Shown here: positions 45,386 through 56,404 of the stretch, one piece after another
Layout of the letters: each line of letters starts with the position of its first letter
Numbering within the stretch: the stretch's first letter is position 1
Assembly: GCA_930367215.1 (NCBI GenBank)
Contig: OV884058.1
Span: 196,682,208 to 196,746,207 of the forward strand
Reading direction: 5' to 3'
DNA from: Pollenia angustigena
Taxonomy: Eukaryota; Arthropoda; Insecta; Diptera; Polleniidae
Length of the DNA stretch: 64,000 bases
Position numbers and translations under genes: made by a program
The notes under the pieces: model-generated
The model's input: the letters and a program-made list of their open reading frames with translations, nothing else
Databases searched by the model: none
Told to the model about the DNA's origin: nothing

Positions 45386-45916
45386 CAGGGTGGATCAGAA
45401 TGAGCTATATGGCTTAAATTCTTTATAACTTTTTAATTTTTTTTTTTTATTAGGTGAAGAAGACTTGGGGAATTTATTATGAATTATACAATCGAACAAT
45501 GAACAAAAATAATTGAATTAAAATTACTTGTATTGGGTGTGTGAAATACAGGGTGGCGCAGAAGCAGCTAAATGGTTTGAATTCTTTATATATTTTTAGC
45601 TATAATTTTTTTCTTTGTTTTTTCTCAGCATTTTGTAAAGAAGACTTGGCGAATTACTTATGAAGAACTACTATACAATCGAGCAAAAAAAAAAACAGCC
45701 AACATTTTTCGAAAATTTATGAAAAATATGTTAAAAGCAGTACCAATGTGCGAAGCAGAAAATGGACATTACTAAAAGAATATCATTTTTCAAAGCTTAT
45801 TGAAAACATAACATAATAATACAAGTACATATTTAAAAAAAAAACGTAATAATTATTCCATAAATAAAAAGTTGTAAAATATAAAGTAATAATATAGCTC
45901 ATTCTGCTCCACCCTG
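45386..45916. mobile_element. TIR element (CAGGGTGGA ends)
   Basis: CAGGGTGGATCAGAATGAGC and the inverted CAGGGTGGAGCAGAATGAGC bound 531 bp. A third, direct terminus-like copy at 45550 (CAGGGTGGCGCAGAAGCAGC) shows an internal tandem duplication. A TA precedes the left end only. No ORF. Confidence 0.75.
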
Positions 45917-46226
45917 CATAAACAAATAATTATAATAAAATATTGGAAATTAAAATTGTAATAAAAAAAAAATATCAATTGCAACGTTTAAGGTTGCATG
46001 CAGGAATTCTTAGATCCATAAACCATTAAATGCAAACATAAATTAAAAGAAAGACAATTTTAACTGTGTTTTAAATACGTTTGACGCCTCTTAAGTCTGC
46101 GTGTTAAAGGATTAGGGTGTACCGAAATATTTAACTTTTGCCGTCAAGCACAGTAACGAGAATTAACAATAATGGGAAAATCTTCCTACAAATTCTGATT
46201 CTGAATCTAACAGCATACTATCGTAA
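45917..46226. other. AT-rich spacer, no gene seen
   Basis: No supported feature. Confidence 0.4.
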
Positions 46227-46316
46227 TAGCTGGGGATGAGATTTTTATGCACTAAAAAATCAAAAATATGCGCTTAATATATGCAGTAAAAAATAAAAAA
46301 ATATGCACTGAAAACG

Positions 46317-46935
46317 GGAGGCGCTTTTATACCATGGGAGGTAAGACCATGATGGCTTTATCTCCCATTCAAAAGAGAGATAAAGCCTTTTATTTCTTTT
46401 TTTTCATTCGAATGGGAGGCAACGCCATCATGGCCTTAGGACGGTATTATTAGGAAATGGCTTAAATCTCATTTCAGTTTTGAAGAACTTTTCCATTTTA
46501 CATTGGTTAATAGTTTTCTTGTTTTTTTAATTAAGAGGTAATGATTTTCCCTTTTACTAAAGTTAAGTATTGAAATCTGGCTTCGCATACTAAAGTTTTT
46601 CTGCTTGGCGGCCTGTGGCCGCGCTTAGGGGTTTTTTCCTCCAGTAGGACGCGGCAGGTGGCTTCGCTGAATAAAGTTTTCCTGCGTGCGTCACAAGAAT
46701 AAAAAAATGTTTTTCAATGATAACTAAGGATTTTCTCTTTTATAGAATGTTTACACCATGCGTAACAATATTTTGGAAAAATATGGCTTTGCCTCTCATT
46801 TGGGGAAAAAAATATGGCTATATCTGTCACTTTGACAAATTTTACATATGGCCTTACCTCTCAATGATTGGCTTTACCTCCCATTCAATTGAGCAATAAA
46901 GCCATCATGGCTTTACCTCCCATTGTTAAAAAGCA
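46317..46935. mobile_element. TIR element with ATGGGAGGTAA motifs
   Basis: CGCTTTTATACCATGGGAGG at left faces the inverted TGCTTTTTAACAATGGGAGG at right. GGGAGGTAAAGCC and CATCATGGC motifs repeat inside. A G+C-richer block at 46590-46690 resembles the 49.2-kb tandem block. Confidence 0.72.
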
Positions 46936-47044
46936 CCCCCCTCCCCCCTGAAAACTTAATAAATTTTCATTAAAAATCGTTTTTTAATTTTACTAAAAAC
47001 AGAAATATAAATAATTCAGTCTATTGTTATTCAAATATCTTTAA

Positions 47045-47258
47045 GGCCCGTTTTCACAACTAAAAGATAGCTAAAGGTATGATTTTATCGGCTTTATAAA
47101 AAGTGTTCCATTATTACAACTTTACTTTAACCTACCAGGTAGCATGAAACTTAATTTACTTTATCGCTCACTTTAGGTTGAAGTAAAGTTTGAATAACTG
47201 AACACTTTTTATAAGGCCTGTTTAAATGTACTTTTAGCTATCGGTAAAATTTGAAAAC
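47045..47258. mobile_element. PIF/Harbinger-type MITE, second copy of the 37.03-kb family
   Basis: GGCCCGTTTTCACAACTAAA starts just after TAA (47042-47044) and the body follows 37032-37249 closely. The right end has lost its last bases but is still followed by TAA (47259-47261). Confidence 0.82.
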
Positions 47259-47289
47259 TAATTTAAATTTTTGTTTGTTTAAATAAATA

Positions 47290-47410
47290 AGTACTATTTT
47301 ATGAAAAGTAAAACTTTCTCTTGTACTTGAAGAATGCCAATGCATTTTGAAAAAAATAATTTTTGGATCCCACTTTGATTCCAGATCAGATCAAAAATAT
47401 TTGAAATTTT
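47290..47410 (-). pseudogene. hAT transposase C-terminal region, copy 2, degraded
   Basis: Aligns by eye with 40140-40340 (plus-strand AAGAATGCCAATGCATTTTG and GATTCCAGATCAGATCAAAA). The protein motif is no longer readable. Confidence 0.55.
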
Positions 47411-48189
47411 TAATTTACAAGATTTTTTGTGTTTGTCGTGCTGAATTCCCAATTTTTATTCTTCATAAAAACACTGAAATTTATTGTTGAAGTGATAACA
47501 TATTCTTATGCGCATTTCACTGGTTGCTTAGGCCAGATCGTCAGGAAACTTCATCCAAAGATTTTAGAAAAACTAAAGATATAAAACAAATAAAACTGTT
47601 AAGTGAATAAGAATTATAAGCAACAGTTTTACTTGTAACAATCAATATCAAAGCTTAAACAAAAACAACAACAATAAACAGTAAGTTTATCTTTTCCAAG
47701 GCCTATCCAAAAGGTATGCTTTCTTCTACAACAATACACCAATACAAAAAGCAACAGGCATTTTGTTTGTGTAAAAAAAGGCTAAGCAAAAGGAAAAATG
47801 TGTTTTGTGTGCATGTATGTGTGCCAAAAAAAAACCAAAAGCGTAAACAAAAATATACATGTATAAGGAAAATGTAAACAACTTTTGACATCGTTGAAGA
47901 ATAAACCAAACAAACATCTGGCTTCTTGCGCAGACCTATTGGATAGACCTTGATCTTTTCTTACATTCCCCACTACAATTTCCAAAAAAATCGTTTACCC
48001 TACGTCTATACGCGCAATTTGTATTTGTAAACATAACCAATAACGTCGGCAGAATGACGTCACAGAAATGTTCTATGTTTAACTTTTTTGTAAAGTGGAG
48101 TAAACGTATGTATGTCTAACCACAAAACATGAATTTGTATGTAAATAAAAACTTACATTTTCTTTGGCAACCAATTTTTTTTAAATTAT
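47411..48189. other. AT-rich DNA inside hAT copy 2, no gene seen
   Basis: A possible small hairpin element with CTACGTCTATACGCGC (48001) and an inverted CATACATACGTTTAC end (48117), in the style of the 31677-32064 element; TSDs do not agree. Otherwise nothing. Confidence 0.4.
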
Positions 48190-48600
48190 TTTTTTAATTT
48201 ATTTTGTATACCCACACCACAATATTGGAGAGGGTATTATGCATTTGTGCTGATGTGTGTAACTCCTTAAAATAGCGGTCCTAGACCCACCTTAAAGTAT
48301 ACCGATCTACTCAGAATCACTTTCTGAGTCGAACTAACGATGTCCGTCCGGCTGGCTGGCTGTCCATGTAACCTTGTGCGCAAAGAACAGGTCGCAATTT
48401 TAGAGATAATTTGATAAAATTTGGGTCATAGGTTCCTATTGGCACAAGGACCAAGCCTATTGAAAATGGGCCGAATCGTAGGACCACGAGGGAAGATAGG
48501 GGGAAATTTCTTCCTCTCAGAAATTATCAAACCGATTTTAATGAAATTTAAAACATAGATAGAACCATATCTATATGGACACAAAATGCCGATATTTAAA
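48190..48600. repeat. dispersed repeat related to the TATACCC elements
   Basis: TATACCCACACCACAATATT, then GGAGAGGGTA, forms the left-end hairpin style, followed by GATGTCCGTCC and TGTCCATGTAACCTTGTGCG, the latter shared (diverged) with 18.23 and 36.1 kb. Confidence 0.55.
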
Positions 48601-48908
48601 ATACCGATATATCGATGTATCGATATTGAAATACGACTATCGAATTCGATATATTTAAAAGTCAGTCTTCATTAAAAACTCAAATTTGTAGCCGTTTTTC
48701 AAACAATATGTTTTTTTAAGAATTGGCATAACTGCATGCATCTTTTTTTAAATTAATATGAAGATTTTTAAAGATTGGCATTTATAAGAAGAATTAAGAA
48801 AAAAGCGAGGTTTTCAAATTGCGGATTTCTAATTAAAACAGTAAAGTCGAACGAACTTGAAAAGATTTTTTTTATGCAGGTTTGGAACAATATATGGGTA
48901 ATTCCAAA

Positions 48909-49389
48909 GGTGGCATGTCATAACGTCCAGTGTCATAGTGTCCATGGACGTTATGACAGTGTCATAGTGTCCATGGACGTTATGACACTCCAAAAAGTGT
49001 CATAATGATCTGTCCCAACCAACAAAACTATTTTTAAAGAAACTAATTTAACCATAATATGGTTGTCGGTCACAATGATTTGGTTAAATGAAACATAATA
49101 TGGTAAAAATTTTTTTAAAAATTGTTTTGCTGCTTTTTCTCTGGGTGTATATATTAAATATATAACGAAAACACTTTTGGGCGCAAGGATTTTCTCCTCT
49201 ATGGTATAACAAATACCGGCTTCGCTAACTAAAGCTTCTCTTCACAGCCGGCTTTCGGCCGGGCGCAAGGATTTTCTCCTCTATGGTATAACAAACACCG
49301 GCTTCGCTAACTAAAGCCGCGGACGCTATAACATTTCTTTGATGGACGTTATGACACTTTCAAAAGTGTCATAACGTCCACATGCCACC
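48909..49389. mobile_element. GGTGGCATGT element, 481 bp, perfect 8-bp TSD
   Basis: GGTGGCATGT and its inverted copy bound the element, flanked by ATTCCAAA (48901-48908 and 49390-49397). Inside: nested inverted copies of CATAACGTCCA and a palindrome around TTAACCATAATATGG. Then come two tandem copies of a G+C-richer block (GCGCAAGGATTTTCTCCTCT, GCTTCGCTAACTAAAGC; about 49180-49318). No ORF. Confidence 0.9.
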
Positions 49390-49397
49390 ATTCCAAA

Positions 49398-50370
49398 GTG
49401 TTGAACGTGACAGTCGTACGCATCAAAAATGCAATAACATTTTAAACAACAAATATTTTTACGTTCTCTTAACCCTTAAATTAAAGCAATAAGAAAGCAC
49501 TGTTATCTATGCTAAAGTTTATGGAGGGCGCAATTCTAGGTCAAAGATAATGGCAAAAGAAGTAGCGGTTCGGACGTGAAGAAAATAGAAGTAGTTTTTG
49601 TGGCCATGTATAAAAAGGCGTAATTCAGCGAGACCTGGCACAATTTTTTAGTCAAACTACTTTCAGAATTTTACGTAGAATGTAACATTAAAATGTCTTT
49701 GGTTTGATTCCAAAATCTTCTGTAATTTTTATTTTTTAAGCCAAAATCTGGGTCGATACGTGACATTTCGAACGTGAAATTTTTTCCATAATAATTTAAC
49801 TGAATAATGATTAAAACAAAATAAAAATTTACCTTTAATCCGAATAACATATTTCTCTTTGAACTCTTCCTTAGATTACAGACCATGTATGAACATTTTT
49901 TGGAATAATTTTTATCAAATATCACCTCTTATAAGGAAGATAATATTAAAGAAAACATACAATAAAACATTCTCATAAATAAGAAATTACGTTTGTACAA
50001 CTTTGCAGTCTGACTGTTCATCTAAGTGAACAAATTTATGGGTAAATTTATAAAATTAGTAAAATCTAAATATTTCTCTATAACAATATCGTAAAATAAT
50101 CAGCTTTTAATAACTTTTAAATTTTCGGTCCGGTGGACCTTTTCACGGAAATGCCCATATGTATGTGCCTATATATATTTGGAATAATAATAAGATTTGT
50201 TTTTTAATTTGGTAATAGTTTCAGCCAAATACGTTCGATATATCGATACATCGATATTTTTGATATAATAATAAATATCGATACTCTGAAAAAATATCAA
50301 TTCGATATATATCGATATATTTTTTGAATTTGCCCATCCCTAATATTAATTAATTTGACTTGAGTAGTAA
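49398..50370. other. AT-rich DNA with an ATCGATA terminus
   Basis: No gene. At 50228-50345 TATCGATA-rich sequence ends with (inverted) TTAGGGATGGGCAAATTC, looking like one terminus of another hAT-type element. A possible partner is the TATCGATG-rich stretch at 48590-48655. Confidence 0.45.
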
Positions 50371-50519
50371 TGCTATGTTCATACGACGTTATAAACCACT
50401 CGTTTCGCTCGTTGAAACTAGTTTGCCAAACATGCTATTCATACGATTCATTCCTGTTTCATTTTGACATTTTTTTTTGTGTTTTAGTGTGATTTTTTTA
50501 AATAGATAAAAAAAGTTAA

Positions 50520-50661
50520 CAGTGCTGATACACCTGCCAATTTTTTGTCATACCAAACGTCAAACTTCATATTAAAAAAACGCTGACAAAAATTTTCGAG
50601 TTTTATTTATATAGACTTTGACGTTTGGTATGACAAAAAATTGGCAGGTGTATCAGCACTG
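50520..50661. mobile_element. piggyBac-type MITE, TSD TTAA
   Basis: CAGTGCTGATACACCTGCCA and its exact inverted copy bound 142 bp, flanked by TTAA (50516-50519 and 50662-50665). The arms are identical for about 40 bp, so it is fairly young. TTAA is the piggyBac target. Confidence 0.88.
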
Positions 50662-50685
50662 TTAATAAAACTTAAACATATATTA

Positions 50686-51582
50686 CACTGGTTTACAGCC
50701 AAAAATTACCAAGAACGCCACGTGCCTAGATAAGTTAATTTTGACCTCCTGAACACGAAAAACGCTGTAATTTTTTTTTTTTTTCAAAAGTACAGTTTTT
50801 TAGATAACGGTACTTTTGTGTTTTTCGGTGTATGGTCCCACTCAAACCCTTGTGGAGCCCAACCGAAAAGTCCGATCGAGATATGCTAAAAATTTTAATC
50901 TGATAAGAATTGGCTGAGTTATGGCACCTCAAAGTTCGAAATTTGCCTATTTTTTACGTTTTTTTTCAAAATTTTTCATTTTTATTTCGTTTTTTTTCTA
51001 CGTTATGTTAAATATCTGGAATGTTTTAGGTTTTAACCAAATAGTATATTTGATTACCAACGTTTTAAGCGCAATTTGATCAAAAATAAAGTTTTTATTA
51101 AGGATTTTGTCGAACGACAATATTTTTCATCTCATATAAAATTCCGTTTTTTTTTAAATACGTTAAAACTGATGGTTAAAAAAAAGGCGGAATTTTATAT
51201 GGGATGAAAATATTCAAATTGCGCTTAAAACGTTGGTAATCAAATATACTATTTGGTTAAAACATAAAACATTCCAGATATTTAACATAACGTAGAAAAA
51301 AAAGTCAATTCTTATCAGATAAAAATTTTTAGCATATCGACGGAAAAGGCATTCAATTACCTTTCCAACGATATGCCATTTATCTCGATCGGACTTTTCG
51401 GTTGGGCTCCACAAGGGTTTGAGTGGGACCATACACCGAAAAACACAAAAGTACCGTTATATAAAAAACTGTACTTTTGAAAAAAAAATTACAGCGTTTT
51501 TCGTGTTCAGGAGGTCAAAAATAACTTATCTAGGCACGTGGCGTTCTTGGTAATTTTCCAAATAAAAATTTGTAAAGCAGTG
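50686..51582. mobile_element. long foldback element, copy B
   Basis: Two arms of roughly 430 bp, nearly perfect inverted repeats, run from AATTACCAAGAACGCCACGT to a centre near 51150-51180. The ends are CACTGGTTTACAG and (inverted) CACTGCTTTACAA. Short frames (for example MVPLKPLWSPTEKSD) occur in both arms, but they are repeats of one arm sequence. No known protein. Confidence 0.88.
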
Positions 51583-51904
51583 TTATTTAACACTTTTATT
51601 GATATTATTATGTTATAATTATCACTTTATTTTATTAGACATCAATTTTTATTTTGTTTTTTTTTTTTCTTTGTTTTGCTTTTTTTTGAGAGCTAGTTCA
51701 GATAAACTAACGATAAATGTTATCAAAATTGGAGATGATAGAACATTTTTCCTGTTTCGCAGCCTGTTTCAAAATGAAACGACCTGTTTCGCTCACAAAA
51801 TTTTGTATGGGGAAACAAGTCGTTTCAATCATGTTTGGGGCGCGAAACAGGAATAAGAGAGCGAAACACGAATATTGCTGTCCGTGTGAACATGGTATAA
51901 GTGA

Positions 51905-52324
51905 ACTAAATTCCTCCTAATTAGTTATTGTTTCACCAATATATCCATAATTGGAAAACACAAATGCTAGTTGACTTCTGATGTTATTTAAACTGATTAT
52001 ACATATATTTTTTTTTTTAATTCCATAATCATCAACAAGCTCATCTAACATTCTTAAATCCCTCAAAGTTTTTTTAACATAATTCTGAAGCATCTTGCCA
52101 GGCATCTTGTTACTACTGCCTGTGGTGGAAGGAAAACAAAAGAAATACATTTTAGTAAAAATTGCAATATTATCGAATTGGCTTTTAATTTCCTCTGCAG
52201 TTTTGTAACAGTTTTGGATAAAATATTTTAAGCCGATTGGAAGACTTAACCATGTTAGGTGCTGCATCGGGTTAAAATAGAAGAATCTTTTGTCAAAATC
52301 TTGAGGATCTTGCTTTAAAAACAA
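51905..52324 (-). pseudogene. hAT-type transposase central region, copy 2
   Basis: Minus frames carry MQHLTWLSLPIGLKYFIQNC, then AEEIKSQFDNIAIFTKMYFF, then NNIRSQLAFVFSNYGYIGET, parallel to 41720-41230. Frameshifts and missing residues make it non-functional. Confidence 0.78.
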
Positions 52325-52566
52325 AGCTCTAAAATAATTATTTATTGATTTTTAAATTTTTTTTGGAAGGTTTTTTTTGTGGACCTGAAATTTTTTTAAA
52401 AAAGTTTTTTTAATATGGAAATTAAAAAAAAAAAAGTCACTCGAAAATGTCAAAATATGCATTTAAATTTTAAAACCAAAATATGAATTTTCACAAAAAT
52501 ATGCAACAATATGCCATTTTAACGCAAATTTAATGATTCGGAAAGATAATTAATTGGTCGACATCG

Positions 52567-53164
52567 TAATATTAATAACTCTTATCCTTTCAAATGTCAA
52601 TATTAAGATCCAATTAAGACAAACATTTTTAAATTTTTTAATTATTTTATGTTTAATTTTTATTGGAACACCCTAACAATTAAAAACATGATGGAACATT
52701 ATATTCTCAAATTTTTTTTATTAAATAAAAGGGCATAAGTCGAATATATATTTCATGTTTTAGTAAAATGTGAATCTGATATTTGAAGTTTTGCATGAAT
52801 AAGAAATACTTTAAATGTATTATTTGGGCTTCGTAAACATTTCTTTTATTTTTTTTTAAGCATTTTAAATCAAACTTAAAGGGATTTTTGTCAATATTCT
52901 GCAAATGTAGAGACACTATTTCAACTGTCACTAATTTAAGCTTAATTTGTTAACTTTTAAATCCCACTATTTTAATACCCTTCGTGTTGGAAAGATTGCG
53001 ATCTCAAAACGGATTTACAAATCTGCAACATGAAAAAAACAAATTTTTTAAAGAAAGTTTAGTTTGATTTTAAAATGTTAATTTCGAATAACTTCCACAA
53101 AAATATTTACCCGGAATAAGTCATTTGACTTGAAAGGGGACACACGAAATAAGCTTGTCACTTA
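52567..53164. other. AT-rich spacer, no gene seen
   Basis: No supported feature. Confidence 0.4.
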
Positions 53165-53889
53165 AGCTACGGTCACACTTGTCAAATATTTGACAAAAAA
53201 ACGGGACCAACAAGCAAACTAAAAAATCATTTCCTTTAATTCCAATGTTTATTTGGACTAGGGTTCGCCTAATGGTCAAAATTCGACCATAAATTTTTAT
53301 GTAAATATGAAGAAAACATTGTTCTTGTAAGTATATATGAATTTACATGTTTCGAGCATTTATTTCTTTCGTCTTAGTGGATCGATTAGGCGAGGAACAA
53401 CCTCCGGTTTATATTTCTTCTTCTACGTGAGTTCATTTATTTTTCTATGTCTAATATTAACAAAAATTAATCAAAGTACCAGACATGGAACGAAAAAGTA
53501 CCGAAAAGCTCCATATTATACATTCGTATTCACTCAGGATCATGCATGTTTATTTTTATCTTTGCAGGTGGAATATTAACAAAAATTCTAAAAGTACCAG
53601 ATAAAAAACAAAAAGTACCAATATTTTTTATCTTATTGGTTCTCATGCACTCAGGACATTGCATTTTGAATGTAATGTTACTAGGGCCAATACTAACGGA
53701 AATTTAAAAAGAACCAGCGAAAGAACAAAAAACCCTCGTACAGATTCTCATTTACTCAGGACTTTGCATGATTAATTTTATGTTTCTAGGTCCAATACTA
53801 ACGAAAATTCAAAAGGTTAATATTCAAAAATAACAATATTAGGGGTTACGCTTATTTGGTAAAAAAAATTAATAAGTGTGGCCGAAGCT
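53165..53889. mobile_element. PIF/Harbinger-type element (AGCTACGGTCACAC), TSD TTA, with ~117-bp repeats
   Basis: AGCTACGGTCACACTTGTCA and the inverted AGCTTCGGCCACACTTATTA are flanked by TTA (53162-53164 and 53890-53892). The interior contains three ~117-bp units (landmark AAAGTACCAGA-like near 53473, 53590 and 53708) and a segment found inverted at 56700-57290. Confidence 0.8.
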
Positions 53890-54050
53890 TTACATACTAC
53901 GCAGTGCTGTATCTGACCGGCAAGAAATGTCCACATTGTAAATGCCGACAAAGCAAATCGGTGCAACTGTACTTTTTGTTGGTATGTACTATGTTTTTCA
54001 TCTTTAAAAGTACAATGGTACACCATGTGCTTATTTATCATAGACAGAGT

Positions 54051-54426
54051 CCCTGCAAATAATATTGGACCACCTGATCCATTTTGATAAAATGGACTAC
54101 TCCATGGACTGGTCCCCGATGTAATGCAAGCATGGACCATATCATTGTTAAAAAGTGTTTGTAGTGAGACGACATGTCTTCGTTTTTTAACGACATGATT
54201 TCGTTTTTAAACGACTTCAAAACTAATTTTCTTGAGTATACCATGGAGTAGTTTTAACACTACTCCTTAGTAGTCCAAAGGTGGGTTATGTGGTCCTGCC
54301 ATAGGACATCGTAATGTTAAATAGGCCATGTTTTTCCATACGTTTGGGTTACTTTTGGACTAGTCATGGACCCTTGTGGGCTACTCTTTACACGCGTTGG
54401 TTGGACTGATCCTATTATTTGCAGGG
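54051..54426. mobile_element. TGCAAATAA-ended repeat, copy 2
   Basis: CCCTGCAAATAATATTGGAC and the inverted CCCTGCAAATAATAGGATCA bound 376 bp, matching 33183-33510 inverted (shared CATGGAGTAGT, GACATGTC, ATGCAAGCATGG). TSD not resolved. Confidence 0.78.
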
Positions 54427-54444
54427 GTATTATACAACAATGAT

Positions 54445-55474
54445 TTACACAGAAAAAATTATTTTTCCAATTCAAACAAAAAATTTGTAGAATCAAACAA
54501 TTTTTTGTTTAAAATCGGTCCTACAAACAAATTCGCATATTCAAACAATTTATTTGCATTTTGTTTATTGAAAAAAAACGCCGATTTTTTCAAACAAATA
54601 ATTTTACAGAATCAAACAAAAAGTTTACTGAAATTCATATAAATTTCAAACAAATAATTTTGCTGAATCAAACAAAAAAGTTTTGGCACAAGCAATGACG
54701 CGCACACAAGCAAGCACTGTTGGCGAAGATGAAGCAGAGCAGAGCGGCCGGCTGGCTTTGATACACATTTTTTTGTTGGAATAATTTTTGAACGAAGTCA
54801 TATTTATACTCACAGTGTTTTTCTTCATCACTCACTGTTGCTTTATCCTTTCCTTTGCTAATGAAGAAGAAATGTAACCAAAAACGGCGGCAGACCGACT
54901 CGATATGTTTTCCGCCATCATTCTATTTTTGTATTTGATGTATTTAAACAAACTATTTGAAAAAATTGAATACGGGATTTTGTTTATTTTTTAACCAACT
55001 TTGAAACCAACCAAAAATTTATTTTGTTTCGTATAATGTGTTTTTTCTGTTGTTTAAAAAAAATGAAACGTTTTTTTACCTGCTATTATTTTTGTTGTTT
55101 TTTTACTACAAACCTCGTCACGCTATTTTATCATGTTTCTTATTGCTGTACTTTTTTAAAGCGTCCAAAAATAGACTGCATGTGTTTTTTGTTGTAGTTC
55201 TTATATTTCACATAAAGATGTGTTGCTTACAATCAATAAAAAAATGCAAAAAGACGACAACATTAAAGAGCGTTAAATATTTCATACAAAATTATGAAAA
55301 CTTTCGAATTTTTGAAGAGTTTATTAAATTTTTGAAGAGTTGTCCACATTTTTGTTGGTTAAATAAAAATCAAACAAAAATATTGATTGAATCAGCAAAA
55401 AAATTTGTAGAAATCAAAAAAATTTTCAAACAAGCGTTTGTTTGAAAATAATTCGGCAATAATTTTTTTCTGTG
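54445..55474. mobile_element. TIR element (ACACAGAAAAAATTATT ends)
   Basis: ACACAGAAAAAATTATT and the inverted ACACAGAAAAAAATTATTGC bound about 1 kb. AATCAAACAA-type motifs repeat near both ends. The 135-codon frame at 55038-55445 is Phe/Leu/Lys-rich and looks like shadow sequence. Confidence 0.65.
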
Positions 55475-56404
55475 TATTGTAAATAAACAGTGCAACCTCG
55501 GTTAACGCAACCAAAAGAAATTAAGGCTGTTGCGTTACCTGAGTCAAAAATTTCTATGCCTATTTTTCGATTAAAGAGCTTATGTCAAACCTAGCAAAAG
55601 GTATATTTAAAAAAAACACGTGTGAGTTTATAAAACAAATATAAATATATTGATTAATATCAAGAAAAACTAATGAAGCACATAAAAGTATTAAAATCAT
55701 TATCTGTGGCCTTCTGACAAAAATTCTGTTAAATTTACGAATTTTCCTTCAAAAAACAGTTTTGTTAACGATTTTTAAATTTTGTATTATAAACGAAATT
55801 TTTCTTTAATTTCGGTTTATTTAATTATTTTATAAAAATGATTTTTTTGCAGAGGTTTTTTTTAAACTTTTTTTGCTATCTTATCTCGACTTAAGATGTT
55901 TTGTCAAAATGCCACAGATATTTACTTAATATTATAAAGATGAAAAGTTTGTATATTTCTATGTTTATATTATTACAAGAGGTAATCTAACGGACAAAGG
56001 CTCTATAAGGTTCCACTTAAGTGCTTAGGAAAGGGTCCAGGGGCGCTTACCCTCCTGTACTCAGAAAATTATAATTACCATTTTAAAAGAGATCTATTAA
56101 AGCTATAGTTTTCGTACTCAAAAGAAAAACAAAGTCATTTTAACGTGAAGACGCTGTTTACCCTCCAGTCCGCCTCCTGTCTATCCGTCCACTCGACTCT
56201 TCCCTGACCGAATGCGCAAGTGACTTGCGTTTGCTACGCTTAATCGGCTAAATAGCTGAACTGATTTTGATGAAATTGGAAATATAGGCTTTCTATTTTT
56301 TTTTTAAACTTAAACCAAGAAGGGGGCATAGGAAAAGTTTTTCCAATTTAACCGAAAGTATTTAACCAATTTTGATGAAATTTGAATTATAGATATGTCA
56401 GCGT
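55475..56404. other. AT-rich DNA, no gene seen
   Basis: A G+C-richer patch at 56150-56230 (CCGCCTCCTGTCTATCCGTC) is typical of dispersed repeat interiors. No gene. Confidence 0.4.

Larger units (their letters stand above)
50371..51897. mobile_element. PIF/Harbinger-type element, TSD TAA, containing two later insertions
   Basis: TGCTATGTTCATACGACG and the inverted TACCATGTTCACACGGAC are flanked by TAA (50368-50370 and 51898-51900). The sequence right after it, TAAGTGAACTAAAT, matches hAT copy 1 at 41221-41234 with no insertion. Internal GTTTCGCTC motifs recur in both arms. Without the two insertions it would be about 0.5 kb. Confidence 0.8.
46227..52566 (-). mobile_element. hAT transposon, copy 2, expanded by nested insertions
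   Basis: Homologous segments occur in the same order as in 38417-42035: left terminus (TGGGGATGAGATTTTTATGC at 46231-46250, AATATGC repeats), the C-terminal-coding segment (about 47290-47410), the transposase core (51905-52324) and AATATGCA repeats with AACGCAAATTTAATGATTCG (52440-52566). The right terminus is lost. Over 4 kb of later elements sit inside. That 47.3 and 51.9 kb belong to one copy is inferred from order and strand. Confidence 0.68.

Noticed and set aside
48001..48117. Additional TWA-flanked MITE (CTACGTCTATACGC ends)
   Set aside because: The inverted ends match only loosely and the flanks are TTA and TAA, so the duplication does not agree.
51214..51432. Frame beginning MVPLKPLWSPTEKSD as a conserved gene (also at 9645 and in both arms)
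   Set aside because: It recurs because the foldback arms are copies of each other; there is no family match and the ends differ between copies.
55038..55445. 135-codon frame with hydrophobic start
   Set aside because: Phe/Leu/Lys low-complexity, inside a TIR element with AATCAAACAA repeats; no recognisable domain.
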